DNA of 64,000 bases from JAAYJM01 sp964498585 (lineage in GTDB: Bacteria; Bacteroidota; Ignavibacteria; Kapaibacteriales; UBA2268), in the NCBI GenBank assembly GCA_964498585.1, contig CAZCHH010000009.1, positions 4,854 to 68,853 of the forward strand, given 5' to 3'. Every line of letters starts with the position of its first letter. Position 1 is the first letter of the stretch. Below the pieces are notes generated by a model. It had not been told where the DNA came from and did not search any database. It saw only the letters and a list, made by a program, of their open reading frames with translations. The translations under genes and the position numbers were made by a program. Shown in pieces: positions 25,261 through 35,418 of this stretch.

Positions 25261-26025
25261 TTAGAAATTTTCTTTAAGATAATTTTTTAAAGAATTATAA
25301 GAAATACTATTAATGCTCTCATTAATACAAAAATCTTTAAAATTATTGAGGAGCGGTATTAATTTTTTGTCAAAGAGAAAAAAATCAATGAAATCAGTGG
25401 GAATTTCTATATTATCGAAATCCAGTCCATTGATATTAAAATAATTGAAAAAGGGCTGAATTAAATTACAAAATAAGTCTTCATTCAGATTTGCAGTATT
25501 TTCATTGTCGATTCTTTCAACCAATTCCTGAAACCAGAAAACAGAGCAACTCATCTCCTGCGATTTTTCAATTTCATTTTTAATTGCTTTGATTAAATAA
25601 TTATAATCTGAGAAATAAAGAAGTAATCTCTTTATTTCATCATATTGCTTTTGTTTTTCCTTTTTAAAAATAAAACTTGTTAATGTGTTTCTAGGTCTTA
25701 ACAAATAATTAATTTTAAATTTCACAGCACTTTCAGCAACTTCATAAAATATAGCTATTGGGAAGCGGGAATTGAAAAAATATTCTTTATCCAAAGTAGA
25801 AAATAAACTTTTAATTTTGTTAGTATTTGTATTAAAAAATTGATTTGCTTCGCGGGCTAATCCTTCTTGATAAATCCACCAGGAGACTTCTGCAAGGAAA
25901 AATGTTCTGTAGCTTTTATCAATTTTTTTATTCTTTAATATATCAATAAGATAGATATGGCTCGAAGTTGTAGAAAACTCTTTTTTTATTTTATTAATTT
26001 CTCTGTCTATGATTTGTTTGAACAT
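25261..26025 (-). CDS. Hypothetical protein, helical
   Basis: 254-aa protein without signal peptide or membrane segments. It is rich in Phe, Asn, Lys and Ile, and mostly helical in character. No motif is recognised. It lies 60 bp upstream of a barrel-protein gene on the same strand, which is the only contextual clue. Confidence 0.6.
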   Translation of the reverse strand: MFKQIIDREINKIKKEFSTTSSHIYLIDILKNKKIDKSYRTFFLAEVSWWIYQEGLAREANQFFNTNTNKIKSLFSTLDKEYFFNSRFPIAIFYEVAESAVKFKINYLLRPRNTLTSFIFKKEKQKQYDEIKRLLLYFSDYNYLIKAIKNEIEKSQEMSCSVFWFQELVERIDNENTANLNEDLFCNLIQPFFNYFNINGLDFDNIEIPTDFIDFFLFDKKLIPLLNNFKDFCINESINSISYNSLKNYLKENF

Positions 26026-26472
26026 AATTTCAAATTTTAAATAAGTATCTTACAATGTATTAAATGTTAAATAAATAAAGTCATAACTAATTAATTACGT
26101 TCATTTTTGTAGTTAACAAACAATAATTATTAAAAATAAAAGATTTACTTTGAAAGCAAATATAAAAAAAGTAATTGTAAAAAACAACGCATTTGTATTA
26201 ATTCAGAGTGAAAAGCAAATAAAATAAGCATAAAGCAATTTGTAATTTATTGCGAAATTATTCATTATGAGTCAAATATAATCCATTTATTTTTAGTTAT
26301 TGAGAAGAATTATTAAAATTTAAAAATGAAAAAAGAATGAAAATATATCATAAAAATATAAATTTGTTACTTTTTTTTAAAAATGTGTTGTCTTATTAAT
26401 GAAATATTATTAAATTAGATATTGTATAAAGAAAAAAAAATAATTTAATAAATAAATAATTAAGGTATAAAA
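26026..26472. other. AT-rich intergenic region
   Basis: Divergent spacer between the 25261 and 26473 genes. It is very AT-rich, and I see no gene, hairpin or interspersed repeat in it. It must contain promoters for both sides, but none stands out from the background. Confidence 0.5.
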
Positions 26473-29400
26473 ATGAAAAGCAAAATACTATTTACAACGT
26501 CATTTTTTTTATTTCTTTTGTTGTTTTTCTCACCAGTATTAAAATCAAATTATGATTTAGAAGAAATCAAGAAAAATTTGCCTAAGATGCTAGGTGCAAA
26601 TAACCTTGGAAGAGATTTCTACATAACATTTCATCCCTGCTGGGAGACAGAAAATGCTAGAAATGACTTAAGAATTTATGTTTCTTCTGGCGTTGAAACT
26701 AATGTAACATTAGAAATTGAAGGAAAAAGTATTAAGCAGACGAAAAAAACGATTGCTAACGATATTATCGAATTTAAACTAAATCCAGCCGAAGGACAAT
26801 GCTATCAGAAATCAGACCAGGTACCGCCAGAACCAGAGCAGGTTTATGAGGGTTATGCAATCCATATTTATTCTGATGACCCAATTATTTGCTACGGCGT
26901 TACCCGTTACCAATATACAAGTGATGGATTCTTAGCTTTGCCTGTTCAAGCATTGGGCAAGGAATATCTTGTAGCATCTTATGCTGACCCAACAATGAAC
27001 ACATTTCAATGGTTGCCAAGCTATACAAGTGTTGTTGCTGCTTATGATAATACAAAAGTACGTTTTATTCTTGGTGGAACAGAATGGACAGTAACGCGTG
27101 GTGGTTTAAAGCCCGGTGAGTATAAAGAATATTCAATGAATAGGGGAGATGTATTACTTATTCCCGGTTACGGTGCATTTGCTGATTTATCTGGTAGCCG
27201 TGTTATTGCTTCAAGGCCTGTTGGTGTTATATCCGGAAATTTTTGTGCATACATACCTAGCGATAAAGGATATTGTGATTTTATTATAGAAATGGAATTA
27301 CCGACAAACACCTGGGGTAGAGATTATTTTGTTACACGAATGAAGAGTAGAAAAAAGAACTCAATAATAAAAATCTTTGCTAAAGAACCGAATACAAAAA
27401 TATACAGAGATGGAAGACAAATAGCAATTATTCCAAATGTAGGAGGAGTGCTGGGGCTTGGATATTTAGAAATCCGTTCAGACGATGGCGACCCAAGAAG
27501 TGTTGTTATTTCTGGCGATAAACCGATAAATGTAACACAATTTAATCCGGGTGAAGATGATGATAATGTTGTAAGCGACCCATTCCAATTAGTTCTAACT
27601 CCATTAGAGCAATTTCAAACAGAAATAATTTTCAATACCCCCGGAATTCGAGGTGGATTTGGTTTCCCAACGAATTATGTGAATATTGTCTATGAAGCAG
27701 AAGAAAATGGTAGTATGCCAGACGACCTCCAGCTTGGTACCGTATTGGGCAGTGAAGTAACTTGGCGAAAAGTTAATACAATAGATGCAAATCCCGGAGA
27801 CCCTTTTGCTTATGAAGTAAATGGAAAGAAATTTAACGGGAAAATGGTTCAACTCGATGGCGATGGCGTCTATCGTCTTAGAGCTAACAAACCATTCTGT
27901 GCTTATGCTTATGGTTTCTCTGATTACGATTCTTATGGTTTTCCAACTAGCGTTGCTCTTGGTGATTTAACTAAGCCGGATACCGTTTGTCCTTATCCTA
28001 CCTGGACAATGGATTGCGCTGGTATAATTGCTAACGGTAATGTACTTGATTTGCCAAACAATGATGAAGTGAGGTCTAATCTTTCAATTATCTATCATCA
28101 TAGTGACCTAAGCTTCAATTTTGATTTTTCTTATGCTGATTTTATGCCAGGAGAAGATAAAGAGACGGAATGGAGAGCAAATGTAATTGACCCGACAAAA
28201 GATGCCCGTTTAGTAATTACTTTTTCAGACAGACGTGGTAACGATACTTTATTAGTTATCAACTTCTATGCTCCAAAATTTACAATCAGACCTGTATATG
28301 CTGATTACGGTTTGCTTGAGGTTGGAGATGTTGTCGATAAAACTTTTTGGGTAATTAATGAAAGCAAAACAAGCGATGTTTATATTGAAGAATTAAAATT
28401 AAAATTTGAAAATGAAAATTTCCAGATAATTGGATTTGGATTGCCTACTATTATTCCACCTATGGATTCTATTCCTTTTACAGTTCGTTTTACAGCTACT
28501 TTAACGACTCAAACGCGTTTTCGTGATTCAATAGGAGTTGGAGACACTTGCATTTTCTCATATAAAGCACTTGTAGAAGCAAGAGTTGGTGAACCTACTA
28601 TAGAAGTTACTGATGCTAACTTTGGTGATGTTACTGTTGGTAGGACTGTAAACAGGGATATTTATATAAAAAATGGTGGAAGTACTGACCTAGTGATTAC
28701 TGGTTATACCGGACCTGCTGAAAGTGTTTATAATACTGATTTACCATACATCAGTGAAGATGAACCTCTTATTATTCCATCTGGAGTAACTAAAAATTAT
28801 GTTGTAAGTTTTACTCCAACTGCAGAGAGGTATTATCCTGACCAAATCTTATTCTTTAATAATGCTAATAGAATAGACAGCATTGCAATTTTGAATGGCA
28901 GAGGCATTAAATCAGATTTAATTTCAAATTCTTATGATTGGGGACGTAAAAGAATTAGTCGTCCTGCTTTCCCAATTGACCCATACCCAGCTGAAAACAA
29001 TGTCATTCATTTAGAAAATAACGGTAGCGATGAAGTAAAAATTTATGATTTAGATATACAGACAGATAATAAAGGGAATGCATTTATTTTTGATAGAGAG
29101 CGCTTTAAAAATTTAACTATACCAGCCGGCGCTACTGTAGATGTTCCTGTAACATTCCATCCTACTGAAACTGGTGAGCATGAACTTATTTTCCGTTATC
29201 AAAATACTGCTGGCAGCGAAACAGAAACTATTTTAAAAGGTATTGGAATTGTCCCAAGAATAGTTACAAGTGATTATGACTTTGGAACAACTATTGTTAA
29301 CGACATCCAGCATCCGAATGAAAGAACTATAGTTTTTACAAATGAAGCTTGGGAATTCGGTGATTCTTTAACAATTACTGATTTCACATCACTTCCAAAT

Positions 29401-30693
29401 GCAAATTCTATTTCTTCAGTTTGGGATAATTTTGGAACAGAAGGATTTAAATACAACGAAATCGGATTAAAGCTTCCAATCGTTTTGCAGCAGGGAGAGT
29501 TTATTGAATTTCCTGCTCAGTTTGTTGCTGCTCACAACGGACAAAACACAGCAAGTTTGAGAAGCGTAAGCGATGCTGAAGCTGATACTATATCTAATTG
29601 GAATGGAAATGGATATTCTCAAAGCATTGCTGCTACAGGTGGCTCTGCTCGTACCTGTGTTGACGATGTTGAATACATAAATTGCGAAATATCTAATACT
29701 GGTTCAGGCGATATTGAAGTTACTGAAATCTTAATTAGCCAGTTAGAACCATACTTTTCATTAAATAATCCTTCTGATGCTTTCGGATTTACTTTATTAG
29801 AAGGCGAATCAAGAACTGTTGTTGTTCAATATCATCCACTTACAAAAGGCACACACACAGCTGATTTAATTATCAAAAATTCAACTTTAAATCATCCGGA
29901 AATCATTGCTATTCCAGAACTTACTGGTATTAGTGAGCAATTTACCCGCAATACTTCTATGTTCATTCCATCGGAATCAAAGAATCCGGCCATTGGCCAA
30001 AAAGTATATGCTACTGTTAGATTAGATGATGGCGAAGATATTTCACTCGCTCAAATAAGTGAACTCAACATTATAATTAATTATGAGCATGGATTCTTAA
30101 AAGCTATCCGTGATGAAATTCGACTTGCAGACCGTATTGCAAATGGATTTAATATCGAAAATTTAACTATTGATGATATTAAAGGTGAAATTAATTTTAA
30201 TATATTAGCAAAATCTCAAGCCAATTATTTAGATGGTTTCGGTGATTTATTCCACATTGCTTTCAATACATTTCTACCAACTCAAAATGATACTACCGGT
30301 TTTTCCGAAATAAAACAAACAATCACTGCACTCGGTTCTTCATGTGTTATATTAACAAATACTTCAAACTCATTGGAATTGAAACCAGTTTGTATTAATG
30401 ATTTGCGAAAAATTGTTTACACTGGTGGAGTTTATGATTTTGCACCAATTAATCCAAATCCAGTAACTTCTTCGGAAGCTAATTTTGAATACTCTGTTGC
30501 TCTTGAGGGCTGGACTGAAATTACTATAGTTGATTCTGATGGACAAACAGTTGCTCGACCTGTTGCTCAATCACTAAAACCCGGTAAATATACATTCAGT
30601 ATCCCAGTAAGCTCTTTAAGCTCTGGAACTTATTTCTGTAAGATGGTCTCCGGTCCATACAGCGAGACAAGAAATTTAGTTATAGTAAAATAA
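26473..30693 (+). CDS. Large secreted protein: IgGFc-binding-like, choice-of-anchor D repeats, T9SS sorting domain
   Basis: A 1406-aa surface or secreted protein. After the signal peptide (about 1-25) comes an IgGFc_binding-type domain (about 40-520, with GRDFYITFHPCW, YVSSGVETNVTLEI and DDPIICYGVTRYQY). Several Ig-like ASPM/SPD-2/Hydin (choice-of-anchor D) repeats follow, from about 605 to 1165, recognised by strings such as DYGLLEVGDVVDKTFWVIN, ANFGDVTVGRTVNRDIYI and DYDFGTTIVND. A cohesin-like stretch is possible at 1190-1290. The type A sorting domain begins near INPNPVTSSEANFEYS and ends GTYFCKM...RNLVIVK. AAGG lies 9 bp before the ATG. The role is likely adhesion or an envelope scaffold. 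A strong terminator follows. Confidence 0.88.
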   Translation: MKSKILFTTSFFLFLLLFFSPVLKSNYDLEEIKKNLPKMLGANNLGRDFYITFHPCWETENARNDLRIYVSSGVETNVTLEIEGKSIKQTKKTIANDIIEFKLNPAEGQCYQKSDQVPPEPEQVYEGYAIHIYSDDPIICYGVTRYQYTSDGFLALPVQALGKEYLVASYADPTMNTFQWLPSYTSVVAAYDNTKVRFILGGTEWTVTRGGLKPGEYKEYSMNRGDVLLIPGYGAFADLSGSRVIASRPVGVISGNFCAYIPSDKGYCDFIIEMELPTNTWGRDYFVTRMKSRKKNSIIKIFAKEPNTKIYRDGRQIAIIPNVGGVLGLGYLEIRSDDGDPRSVVISGDKPINVTQFNPGEDDDNVVSDPFQLVLTPLEQFQTEIIFNTPGIRGGFGFPTNYVNIVYEAEENGSMPDDLQLGTVLGSEVTWRKVNTIDANPGDPFAYEVNGKKFNGKMVQLDGDGVYRLRANKPFCAYAYGFSDYDSYGFPTSVALGDLTKPDTVCPYPTWTMDCAGIIANGNVLDLPNNDEVRSNLSIIYHHSDLSFNFDFSYADFMPGEDKETEWRANVIDPTKDARLVITFSDRRGNDTLLVINFYAPKFTIRPVYADYGLLEVGDVVDKTFWVINESKTSDVYIEELKLKFENENFQIIGFGLPTIIPPMDSIPFTVRFTATLTTQTRFRDSIGVGDTCIFSYKALVEARVGEPTIEVTDANFGDVTVGRTVNRDIYIKNGGSTDLVITGYTGPAESVYNTDLPYISEDEPLIIPSGVTKNYVVSFTPTAERYYPDQILFFNNANRIDSIAILNGRGIKSDLISNSYDWGRKRISRPAFPIDPYPAENNVIHLENNGSDEVKIYDLDIQTDNKGNAFIFDRERFKNLTIPAGATVDVPVTFHPTETGEHELIFRYQNTAGSETETILKGIGIVPRIVTSDYDFGTTIVNDIQHPNERTIVFTNEAWEFGDSLTITDFTSLPNANSISSVWDNFGTEGFKYNEIGLKLPIVLQQGEFIEFPAQFVAAHNGQNTASLRSVSDAEADTISNWNGNGYSQSIAATGGSARTCVDDVEYINCEISNTGSGDIEVTEILISQLEPYFSLNNPSDAFGFTLLEGESRTVVVQYHPLTKGTHTADLIIKNSTLNHPEIIAIPELTGISEQFTRNTSMFIPSESKNPAIGQKVYATVRLDDGEDISLAQISELNIIINYEHGFLKAIRDEIRLADRIANGFNIENLTIDDIKGEINFNILAKSQANYLDGFGDLFHIAFNTFLPTQNDTTGFSEIKQTITALGSSCVILTNTSNSLELKPVCINDLRKIVYTGGVYDFAPINPNPVTSSEANFEYSVALEGWTEITIVDSDGQTVARPVAQSLKPGKYTFSIPVSSLSSGTYFCKMVSGPYSETRNLVIVK

Positions 30694-30721
30694 TTCAATT
30701 CTAATAATAGGTTCAAAAGCC

Positions 30722-30757
30722 AGATGTCCTACATCTTCGATGTAGGACATCTTTTTT
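30722..30757 (+). terminator. Rho-independent terminator
   Basis: A perfect 14-bp stem (30722-30735 with 30739-30752; AGATGTCCTACATC) has a 3-nt loop and is followed by TTTTTT. It ends the 26473-30693 transcript. Confidence 0.93.
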
Positions 30758-30960
30758 ATAAAATACAAATCCAGTTTTATCAATGACCTGAGATCCCTAG
30801 CTTCGTATCGTAATGACCGACAAAAAAAGAAATCATTGGTAACCTCTTGATAAATCAATTACTTTATCGTGTGATTCTGTATGACATTTTATATTTGATA
30901 TTTATATAAGTAATTTATTATAAACCTTGACTGTGCTAATCCCGTAGGTATTGTATATTA

Positions 30961-30991
30961 ATAAAAAGCCATTTCAAATTGAAATGGCTTT
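30961..30991 (-). terminator. Terminator of the PLP-enzyme gene
   Basis: AAAGCCATTTC (30965-30975) pairs with GAAATGGCTTT (30981-30991). Read on the minus strand it ends in TTTTTAT. It lies 20 bp past the stop of the gene ending at 31012. Between the two terminators, 30780-30820 carries a decayed half of a family 2 repeat. Confidence 0.88.
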
Positions 30992-31011
30992 AATAAAAAA
31001 TTTTATTACTA

Positions 31012-32214
31012 TTACTTTATTAATCCAATATCTTTTAACGATTGCTTGATTATTTCAAATGTACTTGCAATATCGTTATCCAAACCGACAGAGAAGCGGA
31101 CCAATCCATCAGAAAGTCCCATTTGCTCTTGTTCTTCTTTAGGAATTTCAGAAGAAGTGCTGCTACCGGGAGAGCTAAAGAGTGTTTTATAAAAACCTAA
31201 ACTAACGGCGAAATAACCAACATTTCTTTCCTGGAGCATAACCAATAGTTTGTCAGCAGTTTCTTTAGTTTTTGCATCAAAAGTAATCATTCCACCAAAT
31301 CCATAGCCAGGAGTAAGCAAAAGCTTAATAAAATTATGCTGTGGATGCGAAAGAAGTCCGGGATAAATGACTCTAAGACCTAATTTTTCAAGGTGTTCAG
31401 CAACATACATAGCATTTTTAGAATGTTGGTGCATTCTAATGTGAAGTGTCCTTAAATTCTTCAAAATGCTTGCAGCTCTTATGCTATCAAGAACTGGACC
31501 GAGCAGCATAGTTGCTCCGTCATTTACACTACGCAAGGAAGCTATAAATTCTTTGTCAGAACAAATTGCGCCACCTATGCAATCGCTTGCACCATTAATG
31601 AACTTAGTTAAGCTATGAATAACAATATGGGCGCCAAAATTATGAGGTTGCATCATCATTGGTGAAAAAGTATTATCAACAATGAGCTTCAAATTATGCT
31701 CGTCAGCAATTTTTCTGAGTTCTGCAATATCTGCCACTTCGAGCAGTGGATTAGAAATTCCTTCGCAATAAATAATTTTAGTTTTTTCATTAATTTTTGA
31801 TTTTACTTCGTTAAGGTTGAGAATATTGACAAAATGGGTCTTAATATTAAGTTTCGGAAGGAAATTTTTCATAAGTGCATAAGTGCCGCCATAAATAGTT
31901 CTTGCAGAAATTATTTCATCACCGCAACCGCAAATCTGAAGAATAGAACAGGAAATTGCAGCCATACCGGAGCCAGTAACAATCCCTGCTCCAGTATTTT
32001 CCATTAGTGCTAAAGCTCTTGCAAGGTAATCAGTTGATGGATTTAGGTGTCTTGAATAAAGAAAGCAACCTTCGATTTCGGTTTCAAAAAGCTCTGTCAT
32101 TTTTTCTGAAGTAAGAAAAGTAAAGGTCGATGAATCGGAAATCGAAGGATTAACCTCTCCATATTCTCCAAACACTAAGTAATTTTGTAGTTTAATTGCT
32201 GGGTCGTTTTTCAT
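31012..32214 (-). CDS. Transsulfuration-type PLP enzyme (Cys/Met metabolism family)
   Basis: 400-aa cytoplasmic PLP-dependent enzyme of the cystathionine gamma-synthase / methionine gamma-lyase / O-acetylhomoserine sulfhydrylase family. The PLP lysine is Lys204 in IVIHSLTKFINGASD, the PLP-binding Asp is in KLIVDNTFSPMMM (Asp180), and the glycine-rich turn is VTGSGMAAISCSILQ (80-94). Motif variation does not let me pick the exact reaction; gamma-lyase or sulfhydrylase are the best alternatives. It is divergent from the nucleotidyltransferase gene with 149 bp between, and monocistronic with its own terminator. Confidence 0.88.
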   Translation of the reverse strand: MKNDPAIKLQNYLVFGEYGEVNPSISDSSTFTFLTSEKMTELFETEIEGCFLYSRHLNPSTDYLARALALMENTGAGIVTGSGMAAISCSILQICGCGDEIISARTIYGGTYALMKNFLPKLNIKTHFVNILNLNEVKSKINEKTKIIYCEGISNPLLEVADIAELRKIADEHNLKLIVDNTFSPMMMQPHNFGAHIVIHSLTKFINGASDCIGGAICSDKEFIASLRSVNDGATMLLGPVLDSIRAASILKNLRTLHIRMHQHSKNAMYVAEHLEKLGLRVIYPGLLSHPQHNFIKLLLTPGYGFGGMITFDAKTKETADKLLVMLQERNVGYFAVSLGFYKTLFSSPGSSTSSEIPKEEQEQMGLSDGLVRFSVGLDNDIASTFEIIKQSLKDIGLIK

Positions 32215-32363
32215 TTTTCACCTATAAATTAATAATTTTTTAGCATATTTGTAAAAGAATAAAATTAACAATAAAAATTAAAAAAATACTAAAAAAAATT
32301 AGAAAAAGTAATAAATTGTAATTTTGATTTAAAAAAATAAATAAAATAAATTTAAGGTGCGTT

Positions 32364-34880
32364 ATGAATAAAGCAGTGATTATGGCTGGAGGATTTGGAA
32401 CCCGATTGAGGCCATTAACAATGAATGTTCCCAAACCAATGGTACCAATTCTGAACACTCCGATGATGGAGCATATTGTTAATTTATTAAAAAAGCACAG
32501 CATTACAGATATTGTTTCAGTTCTTTATTTCCAACCAGAAACCATCACAAATTATTTTGAAAATGGTGCAAAATTCGGTGTAGATATGAAATACGAGATG
32601 GCAAAAGCTGATTATGGAACTGCCGGAGCTGTTAAAAATGCTGAACAGCATTTAAAGGAACCTTTTATTATTATAAGTGGAGATGTGCTAACTGATTTTG
32701 ATTTAACAAAAGCAATAGAGTTTCATAAAGAAAAAAAATCGCTGGCAACTATACTTTTGACCCGAGTACCAAATCCGCTCCAATTTGGAATTGTAATGAC
32801 AAACGAAGATGGACTGATTACCCGTTTTCTCGAAAAACCATCCTGGGGTCAGGTTTTTTCTGATACAATCAATACAGGGATTTATATACTTGAACCGGAA
32901 GTTTTAGATTTGATTCCACAAAAAACAGAATTTGATTTTAGCAAAGATTTATACCCTGTTATACTTAGAAAAAAATTACCTTTATACGGTTATATTGCTG
33001 AAGGATACTGGAGAGATATTGGAAATTTGAATGAATATCAGCAAGGACAGTTTGATGCCGTAGCTGAAAAAGTAAAATTGGAAGTAAAAGGCAAAAAGAA
33101 AGATAATGTTGCTATTGGAAATAATGCAAAAATTGCTCCTACTGCTAAATTCTATGGAAATGTTATTGTTGGTGATAACACTGTTATCGAGGATTATGTT
33201 GAAATAACTGACTCGGTTATTTCTGAAAATGTATCAATTGGAACTGGTTCAAAAATCAAAAGATGTACGATATGGAATGATGTGAAAATAGGTGATTTCG
33301 TTGAATTATTTGATGATGTAATTTGTAGTCATTGTAAAGTTGGGAACTCTGCGACAATTTTCGAAAATGTTTTTATTTCGGATTACTGCATAATAGGTGA
33401 AAATACAAACTTATTGCCAAATATTAAGTTATGGCCTAATAAACAAGTCCATAACGGAGCCACTCTTTCACGTTCTCTTGTTCAGGAAGAAAAATGGATG
33501 GGCGAACTATTTACCGATGCCCGTATTTCTGGAATATCAAATATAGAAATACATCCAGAATTTGGAGCAAAGCTTGGTGCTGCTATTGGCATGGCTTTCG
33601 GACCTAATTCAAATTTTCTTGCCAGTCGTGACCCAGATAGCTTATCACGCCTTTTAAAAAGAACAATTACTTCCGGACTTGCTTCAGTTGGAGTAAATGT
33701 AAACGATTTGCAAACTATTTCAATCCCTCAGACACGACAGGAAATACGCACAGGAAAATATGCGGGTGGCTTACACGTCAGACGTTCACCACGCAATCCG
33801 GATATGACCGATATTATTATTTTCAATAATGAAGGTCGGGATATTGGAACTGCAAGAACTAAATCAATCGAAAGATATTTTTATGGTGAAGATATTAGAA
33901 GGGTCCATTATGAAAAAGTGGGTGAAATTCATTATCCAGAAAGAACTAATGAGATTTATATTGACAGGTTCTTAGATTCATTAAATAGAGAAGCCATCAA
34001 AAACAGACGCTTCAAGGTTTTGATGGATTATTCTTATGGACTTGCAACAAATATTTATCCCAGTATTCTTGGAAAATTGAATATCGAGGCACTTTCTCTT
34101 CACGACTATGTTGATGCTCATAAGTATAAATCAGCTATCAATCTCCAACCTGAAGAGGGTGAAGAAGTCGTAAAAATTATGCGTTCTCTCGGCTATGAAC
34201 TTGGTTTCGTTTTAGAGCCGGGTGCTGAAAAAATTACTGTTGTTGATGAAAGAGGAGTCTTATATTCACCGGCGCGTTTATTGACTATTGTTACAAAACT
34301 TTTCCTTGAAACAAATCGCGAGCGTGAGCCATATAAAATTGGTATTTCGATTGTTGCAAGCAATGAAATTGAAGAAATTGCCAAAGATTATAACGTTGAA
34401 GTATTTCGTGTGAAAAACTCTCATTCTGCAATGATGGAGGCAACACGTATTGAAAATGAAAATGACCCAAAAGTGTTGTTTGTCGGTGGAATTTGGGGTG
34501 GCTTAATTTTCTCTGATTTCTTGTTTGCTGCAGACGGTATGTATTCTGTTGGGAAAATTTTAGAAATGCTCGCATTGACAAATTATAAAATTTCAGAGCT
34601 TGACGAAATGCTCCCTCGTCGCTTCCAGTATATTTCTGAAATTGAATGTCCATGGGAATCGAAAGGGGCTGTTATGAGAAAAGCTATGGAGCATTCTGCT
34701 GGTTTTCAAAGAGAATTAATTGAAGGAGTAAAAATTTTCTTCGATAGCAGTTCTGTTTTGCTTTTGCCAGACAAAGAAAAAGGTGCTTTCAAAATTTTTG
34801 CTGAAAGCAATCAATATGATTCTGCTGTTGCTATTGCACGGAAATATAGTTCGCTTTTAACTCAATGGCGCGATGAATAA
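32364..34880 (+). CDS. Sugar-nucleotidyltransferase / hexapeptide / phosphomannomutase-like fusion
   Basis: 838-aa fusion. An N-terminal nucleotidyltransferase (1-235) has AVIMAGGFGTRLRPLT, where Arg and Lys (NVPKPM) bind the NTP phosphates, and GDVLTDFD with the metal Asp. A left-handed beta-helix follows (about 245-370, IGNNAKIAPTAKFYGN and similar). A phosphoglucomutase/phosphomannomutase-fold region fills about 380-838. In that region the usual TASHNP serine loop reads HVRRSPRNP and the metal loop DGDGDR reads EPGAEK, so mutase activity is probably lost. Similar fusions are annotated as mannose-1-phosphate guanylyltransferases. GTP-mannose or glucose-1-phosphate substrates cannot be separated here. 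AAGG lies 7 bp before the ATG; a PtsN-like gene follows after 29 bp. Confidence 0.88.
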   Translation: MNKAVIMAGGFGTRLRPLTMNVPKPMVPILNTPMMEHIVNLLKKHSITDIVSVLYFQPETITNYFENGAKFGVDMKYEMAKADYGTAGAVKNAEQHLKEPFIIISGDVLTDFDLTKAIEFHKEKKSLATILLTRVPNPLQFGIVMTNEDGLITRFLEKPSWGQVFSDTINTGIYILEPEVLDLIPQKTEFDFSKDLYPVILRKKLPLYGYIAEGYWRDIGNLNEYQQGQFDAVAEKVKLEVKGKKKDNVAIGNNAKIAPTAKFYGNVIVGDNTVIEDYVEITDSVISENVSIGTGSKIKRCTIWNDVKIGDFVELFDDVICSHCKVGNSATIFENVFISDYCIIGENTNLLPNIKLWPNKQVHNGATLSRSLVQEEKWMGELFTDARISGISNIEIHPEFGAKLGAAIGMAFGPNSNFLASRDPDSLSRLLKRTITSGLASVGVNVNDLQTISIPQTRQEIRTGKYAGGLHVRRSPRNPDMTDIIIFNNEGRDIGTARTKSIERYFYGEDIRRVHYEKVGEIHYPERTNEIYIDRFLDSLNREAIKNRRFKVLMDYSYGLATNIYPSILGKLNIEALSLHDYVDAHKYKSAINLQPEEGEEVVKIMRSLGYELGFVLEPGAEKITVVDERGVLYSPARLLTIVTKLFLETNREREPYKIGISIVASNEIEEIAKDYNVEVFRVKNSHSAMMEATRIENENDPKVLFVGGIWGGLIFSDFLFAADGMYSVGKILEMLALTNYKISELDEMLPRRFQYISEIECPWESKGAVMRKAMEHSAGFQRELIEGVKIFFDSSSVLLLPDKEKGAFKIFAESNQYDSAVAIARKYSSLLTQWRDE

Positions 34881-34909
34881 TTTTTGAAATATGATTAATT
34901 AGGAGGATT

Positions 34910-35371
34910 ATGAAAATATCTGATATTTTAAATAAAGATAACATAGAATTGTTACCAAATATTAGTTCTAAAGCTGCTTTAGTAGATAAACTAATTGAAA
35001 TTGCTGCAAGAACAGGGAAAATTCTAGACATTGAAGAAGTAAAAAAGCAGGTCTGGGAAAGAGAAAAACTTATGTCTACAGGAGTAGGTAAAGGAATCGC
35101 ACTGCCACATGCTAAAACTAATCATATTGCTGATGAAACCGGTGCATTAATCATTTTAAAGCAGGGAGTTGAATTTGAATCTTTAGATGATAAGCCAGTT
35201 AACATTGCATTCCTTCTTATTGGTAAAGAAAATAATGTCGGAAATCATCTTAGATTGCTCAGTAAAATTTCCAGATTACTTAATAATGAATATTTACGTT
35301 CTAACATTATTGAAGCAAAAACAAAAAATGAAATACTTAGCTTATTTGACGAATTTGAGGAAAGCGAATAA
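34910..35371 (+). CDS. PTS EIIA-type phosphocarrier (PtsN/fructose class)
   Basis: 153-aa single EIIA domain of the fructose/nitrogen class. The phosphorylated histidine is His67 in GKGIALPHAKT. The sequence VWEREKLMSTGVG before it is typical. No EIIB, EIIC, HPr or EI gene is nearby, so it is likely a regulatory phosphoprotein, as PtsN is, rather than a sugar transporter part. A strong AGGAGG is 4 bp upstream, and the gene follows the sugar-nucleotidyltransferase fusion by 29 bp, so co-transcription is likely and suggests a link with sugar-phosphate metabolism. Confidence 0.9.
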   Translation: MKISDILNKDNIELLPNISSKAALVDKLIEIAARTGKILDIEEVKKQVWEREKLMSTGVGKGIALPHAKTNHIADETGALIILKQGVEFESLDDKPVNIAFLLIGKENNVGNHLRLLSKISRLLNNEYLRSNIIEAKTKNEILSLFDEFEESE

Positions 35372-35410
35372 TAATTGACAATTAACAATTAATAATTAAC
35401 AATTAAATTA
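35368..35410. repeat. ATTAACAATTAAT microsatellite between genes
   Basis: Degenerate AT repeats of the same type as at 2157-2197 fill the 47 bp between the EIIA gene and the next lipoprotein gene. Confidence 0.6.
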
Positions 35411-35418
35411 AAGGTCTT

